A stretch of DNA of 64,000 bases, from NCBI GenBank assembly GCA_029215795.1, contig JARDYH010000003.1, positions 101,898,609 to 101,962,608 on the forward strand. Reading direction: 5' to 3'. The position numbers were made by a program, and so were the translations under genes. This stretch comes from Anniella stebbinsi. Taxonomy: Eukaryota > Chordata > Lepidosauria > Squamata > Anniellidae. Positions 23,477-34,442 of the stretch are shown here, piece after piece; within the stretch, counting starts at the first letter, position 1; every line of letters begins with the position of its first letter. Below the pieces are notes generated by a model. The model saw only the letters and a program-made list of their open reading frames with translations, did no database searches and was not told the DNA's origin.

Positions 23477-24509
23477 GGAGCCTGGAACTGAGATTGTGCA
23501 CCTGTGCTCTCAATGATGGAGCTGGCTATGCATAGTCAGGGCTAGAGGAATTTCAAGGGGAGATCAAAGAATTTTGATAAGATTTGCAAGATGGCCCAGG
23601 GATATTTTACACATACTAGCTGTAATTTAGTTACTTATACCAGGGCTGTAATCCTAAACATACTGTTAGGAGTTTGAGCTCTCTTGATTATTGTGAATGG
23701 ACAGTTTAGGGAGGAACATTGCATTTTGTGAGGAATGTGGCTGTTGGTTGCTTAAAGGTGCAGCTTCACATCATCTCATTTCTCTCCACTAATATTTAAT
23801 GGGGGGTCTCTACATTAAGGGGGGGGTAACTGTACCATTACTGCGTTTTCTTTTTCTGATTCCTTTAGTTGGTGATCACATGATTTTGAATTGAAAATTT
23901 CACCTTTCGGCAATGCTAATCTGTTATACGAAACAGTGCCATCTAGTGCGGCATTGTAACACTATGCTGGCTCTACACACTGGGGATAATTTAAATATGG
24001 CATTATCTCAATTCTTTTGATGAGATTACGGGGGAAAGCGTAGGAGACATCCTAGAGGTTGACTGCATCATGTTAAGAAACCCGCAAACATTCATGAGGG
24101 TGCAATAAATCACTCATGTAGAAAAGATCCTATTAACAAATGGATGGTGTGACATCTCCAACCCCACAGTCAGGGTTGTGAAGAATGAACCAAGATGGCT
24201 AAAACATCTTGCTAAGCGAGGTGACGACTGGCCTACTGGCAGGACAAGGCCCTTGGCTGGGAAGGAGAGTTCTGAAAAACAAGTTTTCAAAACAATGTTT
24301 CTGGTTCCCAGTGCCACACTGGCTGTATCTGGGAGAGGTAAGAATCCCAAGGTCGGCCTTGCCTTAATTGGGAACAGGTGCTGAGAGTTTTCAGCTGTGG
24401 GGAAATGTCCCTCGATGTGAGGGGGCTGTAGTGAGAGCCAAGAGGGCAGGAGGACTAGGGATTGGCCCAGGCCAGTCACAGTACTGGTGGGCCCAAAAGG
24501 GATAAATAG
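23477..24509. other. No feature recognised
   Basis: About 1 kb without recognisable element or exon. Confidence 0.5.
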
Positions 24510-24828
24510 TAGGCTGACCAGATAAAATCCAGGTCAGGGCTCAAGTAACTTTAACAGTTGTAGAGAAAAGGGAATTTCAGCCAGTGTCATTTGTATGCAA
24601 TTAGTTCCTGGTGAAATTCCCTCTTCATCACAACAGTTAAAGTTGCAGAGCCCTGCATTCTTTTGTATATGATCACTCTAGTATAGTGCCTGCAACTTTA
24701 ACAGTTATGATGAAGAGGGAATATCACCAGGAACTAATTGCATACAAATGGCACTGGCTGAAATTCCCTTTTCTCTACAACTGTTAAAATTACATGAGCC
24801 CTGTCCTCCTTTTCATATGGCCAGCCTA
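24510..24828. mobile_element. hAT MITE, TAGGCTGACC family
   Basis: TAGGCTGACCAGATAAAATC on the left and TTTTCATATGGCCAGCCTA on the right, interior near-palindromic as in 13318-13636. The flanking octamers do not match, so the target duplication is lost or one end is rearranged. Confidence 0.85.
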
Positions 24829-24929
24829 CTTTTACTCCGCTGTTTTGGCTGTTGTTCAGTTTTTGTGCAGTTGTGTGCTGTTTAGCATTTGTTCACATAT
24901 ACCCCTAACATTGTCTTCCCAGAAGTAAC

Positions 24930-25081
24930 AGCATAAGAAGAGCTATGTTGGATCAGACCAAGGGTCTATCTAGTCCAGCACTCTGTTCACACAATGGCCA
25001 ACCAGCTGTCGACCAGGAAACCACAAGCAGGACATGGTGCTACAGCACCCTCCCACCTATGTTCCCCAACAACTAGGTATA
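24930..25081 (+). mobile_element. SINE-like dispersed repeat
   Basis: 'AAGAGCTATGTTGGATCAGA', 'CTAGTCCAGCACTCTGTTCA' and 'CACAAGCAGGACATG' form a common squamate interspersed repeat. Its exact class is not determined from sequence alone. Confidence 0.65.
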
Positions 25082-25089
25082 TACTGCCT

Positions 25090-25270
25090 GTAGTCGCTGA
25101 AAATAATCAACTCTGTACGACGAAATAGTCAACAATGCCTGACACATAACATGATAACCAATGGTTGTTCAAATAATCAACTCTGCACAGCGTTGGTTAT
25201 TTGCATTGGTTACTTTGGCTAAATAACCAACTATTTAACTCAACGTTGGTTATCATATTGTCCAAACCCA
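25090..25270. mobile_element. Harbinger-type MITE fragment
   Basis: Right end reversed reads GGGTTTGGACAATATGATAA then CCAACGTTGAG; internally 'GACACATAACATGATAACCA'. These match the terminal signature of the Harbinger-derived group (GGATGACACnATAAnCAA). Left limit unclear. Confidence 0.5.
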
Positions 25271-25429
25271 GTCCTTATCTCCTTTTTGACAGAGTTTTGT
25301 AAATCATGGAATGCCATGAACAGCGAAACATTTGCCAAAGCCTCCCATGATATCCTTTTTAACATTATAGTAAAATGTGATCTAGGTAATACTACTGTCA
25401 GGTATTATCTGTTTGAAAAATCAAATGCA

Positions 25430-25605
25430 GTGAGTGCTCATTGATGTTTATGCGACTTGGAGGGAGGTCTTTATGGAAGTACCCAGGGCTCTGTCCCAAG
25501 CCCTCTGCTGCTGAACATTTCTTATAATGACTTGGATGAGGGCATAGATGTTTATCAGATTTTCAGATGATATGAAACTAGGAGGAGTAGAGTGAGCAAA
25601 TGACA
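25430..25605 (+). mobile_element. CR1 LINE fragment, degraded
   Basis: Forward translation gives the reverse-transcriptase stretch around GSVPSPLLLNISYNDLDEG followed by the weakened box IFR-YETRR. Stops and indels interrupt it. Confidence 0.7.
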
Positions 25606-25721
25606 GGAAAAAGGAGGATTTGCCAGGACTTTTGATATCAAATCTGGGAAGGGGGGGAATTGTGGAATTTGAAGAAAAATCTGGATTTTTTCACCCTCCC
25701 CACCCAAAGGGCAGCTCTAAC

Positions 25722-25814
25722 TTTTTCCTATATCTATGGCCGCAAACTACAGTGGCCATAAGGAATGGCCTTTTATGGCTGCTGTAGTTGTTTGCAGCCA
25801 TAGATATAGGAAAA
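25722..25814. repeat. Hairpin with arms of about 39 bp
   Basis: 'TTTTTCCTATATCTATGGCC' mirrors 'GGCTGCAAAC...' blocks ending 'CCATAGATATAGGAAAA'. Left arm 25722-25760, right arm 25774-25814, short loop. Probably a small foldback element. Confidence 0.8.
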
Positions 25815-27387
25815 GTAGAGATGACATAACTTCATAGGCCTGGGGAAATAGGGCTGCAGCTGCTCATCCCCCTACCTCGTCATAAGGGCTTTCTGTAAGG
25901 GCAGGAATGAGTGAGTGGGTGCTTCTTGGGGGGGGAGGAGGATGCCGATGCCCAATGCATTTTGAGACTGGGCTGACTGACTATGGAGTCCGAGGAGCCA
26001 GGAAAATGGTAGGAAAGAGACCTGGGCCAAGGGAGGGGGCTGGCGGAGAGATAGAAATAAAGGAAGCAGCTGTTTGGGATTTTGTGGGCTGTAACTAAAG
26101 TTCAGTCAAGATGTTGGGTTCTGTATCTTCTAAAATAAGTAGTCATAACTTTGTTTGGTTCATTGGGGCAGATATTAAAGCTCAAGCTTTGAATTTATTT
26201 GAAGTTTCAAAATTGTCTTCATGTCTACACTGCTCAAATTAAAAAAAATGAGCAGAATTGGTCCGGTAGATCTCTAGTAGTAAGTGTTGCACTATTTATT
26301 CTTATATAGATGATCATGCCTAGAGTTATTTAATTCTGAGTGTTTGTCTTTTGCACCTAGCTTTATTTGGCGGATCTCGGGTTTCTAGTAAAAACCAAAA
26401 TAGATCTTACAATCCTGCAGTCTGCCCACTCCTGCAATAAGCAACCTTATTGAAACCGATTCAAGTGTTTCAAACAGACTCTTGGTCAAAAATGTAAGAT
26501 CTGTGTTAAGATTTCATGAATGGAATCTGTGAACTGCTCATGGCTTAAGAAATGAAGTCACATTTAAGAAATGCCTTGCATGAGGATGAGATGCAAACAG
26601 TGGAAAGAGTAGCAATCTCAAACCCAGAGTTCTTGCTCAAACCCAGGCTGCAAGAAGGCCCGACACTGACACAGTATTGCTTGATGCCTTTATGTCTGGG
26701 ATACCTAATAAATGACTTTCATGTAGTTTCATAGATATGTATGGCACAATCCCATCTTGTAGCCTGAATGATATTTATTACAGTTATGGAATAACTGCAT
26801 GGCTCTAATACTTTCCACTCAGACTTCATGTGGAGATGTAGAACCTAGCTGGTTTCTTGCTGGAGGAAGGAGCTAAGGTGCATGAGTGAATAGATGGATT
26901 AGGTCAGAGAACCATGGCCTCCTTACCCAGTGTGGAGCTAGCAGAATGACTGTTGCTTGCTCTGTCTTGCTCTTTCAAAGCACTCATATCAAAAGTGGGA
27001 TTAGAAGAAATGCATGCAGAAAGCTCTTTGGCAGAACTGCTGCCAAAGCATGGTTTTTTTCTGTCCCTTTGTTCTGAAATCTTCACATGAATCTGACCAC
27101 TTTGTTGTATATTAATGATATGAACAGATTTATAAATGGATTGCGGAATCAATCTCTCAGTAATCATCTTGAAGATTCTTGGACAAGGGCTCAATTCACC
27201 CCCATGCATGTCCTCCTGATGGCTCAACCAATATGCTTTGGTGCTGATCCTTCCTTTCATGTATTTTGACAAACAAAGTTTCCCTGTCCAACAGACATAA
27301 CAAAGCCTCTTGGAATGGCACTCTCAACGTTGTGCCATCCTTCCAGGTGAAATTAGCCTTGGCACTCACAGTGTCTGTTCGAATTAT
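25815..27387. other. No feature recognised
   Basis: About 1.6 kb without signature. Confidence 0.5.
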
Positions 27388-27580
27388 CAGGTGTTAGGAA
27401 CATAGGAGGGTGCTTTATACTGAATCCATCCAGATTAGTATTGTCAACACTGACTGGCAGTGGCTTTCCAGGTTTTCAGGCAGGATTTTTCCCCTTAGCC
27501 CTTGAGATGCCAGGGATCGAAACTGGGACCTTCTGCATGCAAAGCATGTGCTCTACAATTGGACTACAGTGCCCCCCCCC
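27388..27580 (-). mobile_element. tRNA-derived SINE, minus strand
   Basis: Body 'GGTGCTTTATACTGAATCCA', 'ACTGACTGGCAGTGGC' and tRNA-like head whose reverse has a B box (GGTCCCAGTTTCGATCCC) and an A box region ending at about 27570. Best preserved of the family in this window. Confidence 0.85.
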
Positions 27581-28519
27581 ATGTTCACTCTGCATGTGAA
27601 CTTCGAATGCCTTCAGTGCAAAATGAATTGCTCACAACTCCAAACAACCAATGCTGTGCTGAAAATCTTTCTGAGCTATATGTGAGCCTTCCATTCCAGA
27701 AGACCTTGTCATTATCCTTCTTGAATCCTTATAGCAGGGATGCAGCTCCATTTAGGGGTGAGGGGCCAAATGACCCCCCCCCCCCAGCCCTCTACAGGCC
27801 ATATATCAGGCTGGTATGGCCACACCTCTGCTATCTGTTGACATCAGGTAAATGTGGCCATGCCCACCTGAAATCATTTGCTCCCCAGCCAAAGAGCCAG
27901 GTGGATGCACCACCTAGCACTTCTGCTGGGGACCAGGCTTTTCTGTATGTGAGCTTTTTCATTCAGGGAAGCCCCATGCACAATAAAGACATTGCAATCC
28001 ACCTGGCACCTGGGCTGCCCTCCTCCTTCCCCCACTGGGGTGGACAGGGTGGGAAAGCCAAGCCAGCCCAGTCCCCCTTGCTGCTTTGCTGAAGGAATGA
28101 AGGGGACTGGGACAGTTCAACTTTGCTCTGCCCAGGCTTTTCCTGGCTTGGTGTCATGGGCCAGCACCCCACAAATCATTCTAAGAGGATGCTCCAGAAG
28201 ATAAGGTTCAGCTACACAAAGGCATTACAAGACTTCTATCTCCCAAGGACCCAGTTCTCCAGAGGAACTTCAGGGGGCAGCTTTCCTACATCCAGAGGCG
28301 GCTTCATTCCTGCCCTCAATCTCTGAGGACTCTGTCCATAAAGACACTAGCACACTAAACCACTCCCACATCACCATAGCCTGAGTCTGTTAAAACAGAC
28401 CAGGCACCTTTATGGGTCAAAGCCTCAGTAAATGTAGAGAAACTAAAGGCCAGTAACTTATTTAAGCTTTAGTCCTGTTCTGGTTTTTGTTGGAGCTACA
28501 TATGACATCCCTGTCTGAC
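27581..28519. other. No feature recognised
   Basis: The 196-residue open frame that crosses this stretch starts inside the SINE, is proline- and cysteine-rich and resembles no protein family. Confidence 0.5.
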
Positions 28520-29997
28520 TTTCAGCCCCACTTGGAATGGTCTGTAATGCTTACTGCTTTCTGCCCTGCTTCCTGAGGAACTTGACCTGATCCGCAGTAG
28601 AACCCTGCAACCCAACAGAGCATCGTCCAAACCCATGGCCTGAAATGGTACACTAGGGAAAGCCCAGATGCTGCGAAGCCTTCCTGGCCTAGACACAGAT
28701 GGAGGATCACTTCACTCAGCTGGAGAATCCCCTGCATTCTGCTGTGGAATCCCTACTATTATCTCTGATCACAGATGGGTGATAACACTGGAGATTCTCC
28801 TCCCCACCTCCCCCTCTCTCCAAGGTCAGGGCTTTGAGAGGGGTGGGCTTGTGGAACTAATGGGATGGGGCCTACAGAGGGAGCACAGGTCTCTCTGGGC
28901 TGGAGGTTCTGAACCCCTTTGACTGTATCTGACGTCCAGAAAAGGGATAGTACCACTGCATATGGAAAGGAGGTCTGAAGTTGATTTTGTCTCTTTCTTG
29001 ATACAGCAGGAAGAACTGTTGCCTTGAGTAGAACCTTGCCCATGGAACAATATCTATGCATCTCACCATTATCCCCTGGGTTTGAGCCCTTTTGAAGGAC
29101 ACACAAAATTGCAAAATTGTCTTTCTGTACCTGAAAAAGATACACCATTGTCCAAAATTGCTCTTAAATGTGTGATCTGTTGCAGAAGTTCAAGGTTGAT
29201 CTTTGGAAGTTTGACCATGAACCTGTGAGGACAATTGAATGTGTAAGTCATCCAAAGAGAGATACACATGAACACGCTGAAAGTGCCTGAGAGCAATGAG
29301 TGAAATCAGAAGCTTTGTAAAGACTCTCAGGGCAGATGAGAGGCTAAATAAATAATAGAGCCTTGTATTGATAGTGATTTAGGCCAGAAGCAAACTTGAG
29401 GAACTTCATTCACTAAGAGTGGATTTTAACATGCAGATAGGCTTCCATTAAATCTATGGAAACCAGGAAATTTCCCTGTTTGAGGACTTCCAGAATAGTC
29501 CTTAAAGTTTCCACGTAGAACTTGTATTTCAATAGGATCCTGACCAAACTCTTGAGATCCAAAATTGCTTTTAATTTTCTGTTCTGCTTTTCTTTTTTTA
29601 ATGAGTAAATTCCCATGAACCTCTCTGCCAGGAGTGTCTTTGCTTGAACCATCAGAAGTATGTTGCTGTATTTCTCTGAACTTTGTAATTGAGAAGAAAG
29701 AGCGAAGTTATCCATTGAGCTGCATACCAGCCCCAAACAACTTTCTTTGATTTCCTGAATCATCCACCTGTCTTTGGTGCAGACTCCCACTCTTGGGTAA
29801 AGAGGTAAAACACCCCATACCTCACCCACACCATGAATGCTTATGACTGAGGTGGCTGTCTGCCTATACCACTGGAGTTTGGATTGTTGTGGCCTCCTAG
29901 AGTCTATCCTAAGATCTGAAAGAATTACATGATCTGCCAGACTCACCCAGTGCTTTATCACCAAAAATACTGTGGCCATGGAATGGGCCAGGGACAA
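28520..29997 (-). pseudogene. DIRS-like retrotransposon reverse transcriptase remnant
   Basis: Minus-strand translation at 29413-29997 ends in LKAILDLKSLVRILLKYKF, VETLRTILEVLKQGNFLVSI and DLMEAYLHVKI. This matches the pattern of DIRS-type reverse transcriptases (ILDL-KLN, then SIDL-DAY-H). After a stop, RFLKFASGLNHYQYKALLF continues the palm, and at 29069-29296 LELLQQITHLRAILDN is the connection that follows the YLDD box, with VSFSGTE after it. The YLDD motif itself is destroyed. The residues before ILDL (29620-29997) would be the region preceding the RT, not recognised in detail. DIRS elements insert through a tyrosine recombinase; I do not see one here. Gypsy-type RT is the alternative. 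Confidence 0.6.
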
Positions 29998-30079
29998 GGT
30001 TAATGTTAGAACCCATGTCCCATTGTTTCAACCTTAAGATTTTGCCTTATTCTTACATCAGAAACCTTTGTCCTAGCTA

Positions 30080-30500
30080 CAAAGTACAAACTGCGGAGTC
30101 CAGGCTTGTGTCAGACTTGGGGCTTTCTTCACGGCACCAGGTTGGCGCCATTTCTCTCCAAACCCCTGCAGTTTTCCTATCCTGGGTTGGCTTCAGGTAA
30201 TCCCAATATTGAGGAGGGAGTGCGGGGTTTCCAGCAGCCATCCCGGTGCTGGAGCCGCTCCCACCCTCTTCCTAGTGGAAGGCGACCAATCGCTGGTCAC
30301 CTTCCACCAGGGGCCGCTACCAGATTGGCCCCAGGATAATGTCAGACGGCAGAAGAGCCATACTGACGTCGCTCTGATTGAAAATGTCGGGTAAGTCCTC
30401 GACTTTTTCAATGTGCATGTTCGCGGGAAAGCCCCGTGGTAGCTGTGAAGTTGTGCCTGTGTCATATAACTAATGCAGCACAGATCTGCAGCCACAGCCC
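30080..30500 (+). repeat. Unclassified repeat family, copy 1 of 2
   Basis: 'CTTCACGGCACCAGGTTGGC', 'TTGGCTTCAGGTAATCCCAA', 'GTGGAAGGCGACCAATC' and 'GGTAAGTCCTCGACTTTTT' occur in the same order, inverted, at 37215-37640. About 420 bp. It separates the DIRS-like RT piece from a possible ORF1 piece, so it may have inserted into that element. Confidence 0.6.
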
Positions 30501-30815
30501 AAGAGCTCCAGCAATTTCCTGTGTAATTTTGTTTGCTTGGAGCAGAGCTCTTCCGGCAGATTCCTAACCCATAAAATAGAAGCTGAAGCAAATATAGAAG
30601 TTGCTGCTAAAGCCCTGATGGTCAGTCCAGTAGCCACATATGATCTGCATATGGCTATATTAGTTTCTCATGCCCTCAGAAAACTGTGACCATCTTTAGG
30701 AACCAGCACACCAGAGATGAAGGCAGCAGTTGAGACATGTACTAATTGCACGTTAAGTGTGTCCATTCTTGAAGCAGGTAATGTATAACATTATCAGGCA
30801 TTCATTGTAAGTCTC

Positions 30816-31510
30816 TTATTTAATGTAACCTGCTTTGAGTGTATCATTAAATGTCTCAGGGTAAATAATAACTTGGTTTGGCTCCCTGCACTGGGGAAAA
30901 ACCTTCTGGACTCCTCCATTGGGTTGGGCCAGCACCTTGGTCTTTCCCTGGGTCCAGATCAGCCATGGTTCTAGTAAGAAGGAGGGGGGAAATCCTCTGC
31001 ATGAAAAAGATGAGAGAATGCTGCCTTGGGGCATGATGCCTCTTCCTCCAACCATTCATATCCTCTCTGTCCAAAGGAAGAAGTGAAACTTCTGGGTCAC
31101 CCTTAGCCAAGTCTTCTGAGTCTTTGCTGCCCACACAGCTTAGATCCTTTCCCAAGGGTGTCTTCCTTGGCATGACATCCTATAGATCTCTGTGTTAGCT
31201 TCCAGCTCCTTGTTCTTTAGGGCTGGCAGGAACCCTTTTAGAATTACCTCCCCCCTCTTTTTCAGGTTTTTGGGATCTGGAGACTTCCAATCTAACTCCC
31301 CAGAAGAACATTCCTTCCTATGGTCCCATCTTGTCCTGTGAGAGCCTTTGATTTTGAAGAGTTACCTTTTTTCCTATAACGTCTAGAGAATGGATCATGG
31401 TAATGGCTGTAACGGGTCTTGTGCCAGTCTCTGGCATGCTCCACCTCAAACCTTAAATCTTCGCTAAGGATCTTTATGGATGAAATTGCAATGCACAGAG
31501 AGTCCTTCAA
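30816..31510 (-). other. Possible ORF1 part of the DIRS-like element
   Basis: Two minus-strand open frames (30856-31173, 31292-31510) lie upstream of the RT remnant in coding orientation. The second has a basic stretch SRRYRKKGNSSKSK. Neither shows a recognisable domain. The assignment rests only on position and orientation. Confidence 0.25.
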
Positions 31511-33040
31511 CCATTAGAGGTGGAAATGCATGGGAATTAAATAATAGTTTAAAGAAGCACTTCTGGAGTTGGGTCTGCTAGCTTGTGATCCATCAGATGC
31601 TTACCTGAAGTGGCTGCCTTTTAAGAGCAAACTTGGTGTGAACAGTCAAGAAGATCCTGAGAGTCCTCATAGTTGCAAAGAGACTTATATTGCAGATATG
31701 GAAGGATATCTGCAATATCCAATCCTGAGATTCTTACTGCTCTCTCAGTATTTGAACATACATCCTATAGATATCATTCTTATTTGGATACCTATTTAGA
31801 TATATTGCCTATTAATGGTAAGGTATATATCTGACATATTTTGTGTTCAGTTTCTGCTAGTGTTATTGTGAACTGATGCTGTTATTGTTATTCGTTTTTC
31901 TGTTATATATGCAAATTAGAAATAAAAGGTTGTGTGTGTGTGTGTGTGTGTGTGTGTTTTGAAGGAGACCTCAGTTGTTCTCAGAGTGAAGGCCCAACAT
32001 TCCCAGTTGCAATATAACAGTCTCCGTGTTAGGCAGATCTCTACAGTTCTACCCTTGCCTGTGCTTGCTGTGCCTTTCCATTAGTTCTCAGATGAAAGAG
32101 GCAACTGTGCTGTGCTTAGTACACTGCTTGATCTTCATTTGCCTCCCTTTAAATCTGAGGCACCAGGTGAAATGCTGTCAATGTCAAGACATTTCTCACT
32201 TTAAGGGATTTACAATGGCAGGTTCTCATTCTGCTTGAGACAATGGTCTCAGCCATTCTGGGTTCCAGCAAGTGAAGCAGGACAAAGTCACATAAGTCCA
32301 AGTTCGGGTTCTAGTCAGGAAATGTCAAGCAAGCCAAGGCTCAGGTTCTGATCAGGCAAAGCATATGAAAAGCAGGCAGCACCCTGGATATCAGCAGGCT
32401 CAAATGCTGCTTTAGTAGCAAGCAATCCTAAATATAGCTGCAGCTCCACCTGGGTGATTAGCTTGATCTCCCTACCCTGAGGAAAGTCTCATCAGTGAAA
32501 GGGTTTAGCCTGCTTCTCAAGCTACTGACTTTAGGGCAGGCAATAGCATGGTTGGGCTGGGGCTTCTGGGTTGGAATGGCAATATGGCCTCTTTAGGCTG
32601 AAGAGGTGGCAGAAAGACCATCTCTGTTTGTGCTGGAGCTTCCAGAACAGTGGGGATAGCTGGGGTCATTTCTGGGGGCCTATCACTTTCCCTCTCTGCT
32701 GCTTCCAGATGGGAAGTTAGACCCTGGGGTTTATTTCTGCTCTGACTACCTAATCCAGGTTTTGGAGGGGGGGAGGGGAGTTTTCAGTCTGTTACTCAAT
32801 AAATGGATCGCAGCTTCAGCAATGAGCAATGACCCAGACTGGAACTGGAGCTCCTGTGGCTGTGGAGGAAAAGAGGAAAGTCAAAAACTGGAAGAGGGCA
32901 GTTACTCCTCCAACTGTCAGAGACAAAGATCCTAAAGCTAAAACTGCACATGCCCAGCTTGTTGGAGCAAGTGGGAAGAGTAACCAGCCCAGGCTAACAT
33001 CCATCTGCTGATGAAGCATATGCAAATTCAGGTACAAACT
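31511..33040. other. No gene recognised; (GT)n at 31932-31958
   Basis: A GT dinucleotide repeat of about 13 units lies at 31932. Nothing else is identified. Confidence 0.5.
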
Positions 33041-34215
33041 TTTTTCATATTGTATGTACTATTTATTTCTGTAGTAGATTTTTATCCTGCTTTTTCATTA
33101 CAGTCATCAGAATGTCTCACAACATTTCTAAAAATGCAATGGATCACCAAGAGCCACACACAAAAACATCCAGCCCAGTTGGAGCAGGAACTGGTGACCC
33201 ATGTTCCTTCCTACAGGGCAGTTCATATTAGATAGCCCTGTGGCTGGGGGACAGTCCTGCGGAGTAAGACTGAGTGCCTGGTGTTGAAGATGAAGTTACA
33301 TAAATACTAATGAAGAAGCTAATGCTGATCAAATAGAATGGTCACTTCAGAAGGCAGATTTGGGAGCAGAAGAGCAAAGGAGCCAAAAGGCCATTGGTCC
33401 CAGCCAGGCTGATAAGTGGGGCCTTGTTAGCTTGCCTGTCCTTCAAATGCAACCAAGAAGGATGGCTGATTCCTAACTATGCCTTTGCAGATTTGGATTC
33501 AACAATATTACCTGTTTCTTTAACAGCTATGTGCCAGGGCTTGATTCAACAACTGTTACCAGTAGCCTTCAAGGTTAGATACTAGTAGGTTACTCTTTCA
33601 TTTCTTCAGGAAATTATCCTCATTGTCAATGAGTTCCTAGGATGGGCTAGAGTCCTGCAATCCAGTCATTCATGTTGTTGTCTGTGGCAGTTGTCTATGG
33701 CAGTTTCTCTCTAAAGACTTGAAGAATCAGGATCCCTGTGCTTAAGTTCTTATAACTAGAGTTTCCATTGGAATGTCATCCAATGTAACACTCAAAGCAG
33801 ATTTGGGCAAAACATGTGAGGAATTTTGAGGGAAGCTACAGGGGTTGTGATGTGACTAGTAATTTTTCTCAAGGTGTTCTATTTTCCCTAAGTGCAATGT
33901 GAAGTCAATTTTAAATTTGTCTAGAAATGAGAGAAATTTCAAGGGAAGTGGGGGAATCGGTAAGACAAAAATTCGGGGGGGGGGGGTTTCCATACATCTT
34001 GCTACTCACAACCTTAGTGATCTTTCTTTACCTGTAGGTTTTTATTTTTGAATGACCCAAGGAATTTCACGAAGCTTCAAATGCTCCTAGCAACCATTTT
34101 GAAGCACAGAAATATGCACAAGAATTGAGAACCAATTCATGTCTGATATAGTAGGTTCAGCAAAGTCTCTTGCCTTCTGCTATCTCAGCTACTGCTTACA
34201 GCTGGAGCACATATT
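33041..34215. other. No feature recognised
   Basis: A weak block 'TTTTTATCCTGC' at about 33077 recalls a widespread reptile repeat also seen at 36065. The rest is blank. Confidence 0.4.
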
Positions 34216-34442
34216 GGCTCAATTCGGATGACATGATAGTCAATGGTGGGTTGACTAACCCTAACCCACACGCTAACCCTAGGGGGCACTCCCCACACAA
34301 CATGGTAATAAATAATCAACTGTGGTGTGGATGAGGATCAGTGCTGAGTTGACTATGGCAGCATTCGGATGACACCATAGTCAAAACAACTGACGATTGT
34401 TTCCCCCACACCAGTTGTTTATTGTGTCGTCCGAATTGAGCC
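34216..34442. mobile_element. Harbinger-derived MITE, well preserved
   Basis: Termini GGCTCAATTCGGATGACA and GTCGTCCGAATTGAGCC are near-perfect inverted repeats, flanked by an exact ATT duplication (34213-34215, 34443-34445). A second TTCGGATGACACCATAGTCA block lies inside at about 34363, so the right third repeats the end. The end signature matches the 5' terminus at 54000 of the Harbinger element. Confidence 0.85.

Noticed and set aside
27502..28092. Open frame of 196 codons as a host gene
   Set aside because: It begins in a SINE head, has low-complexity proline runs and no domain, and lacks splice or family support.
32240..32780. Possible LTR of a retrotransposon
   Set aside because: Some wording recalls reptile LTR regions, but no second copy, no TG...CA ends and no duplication could be found.
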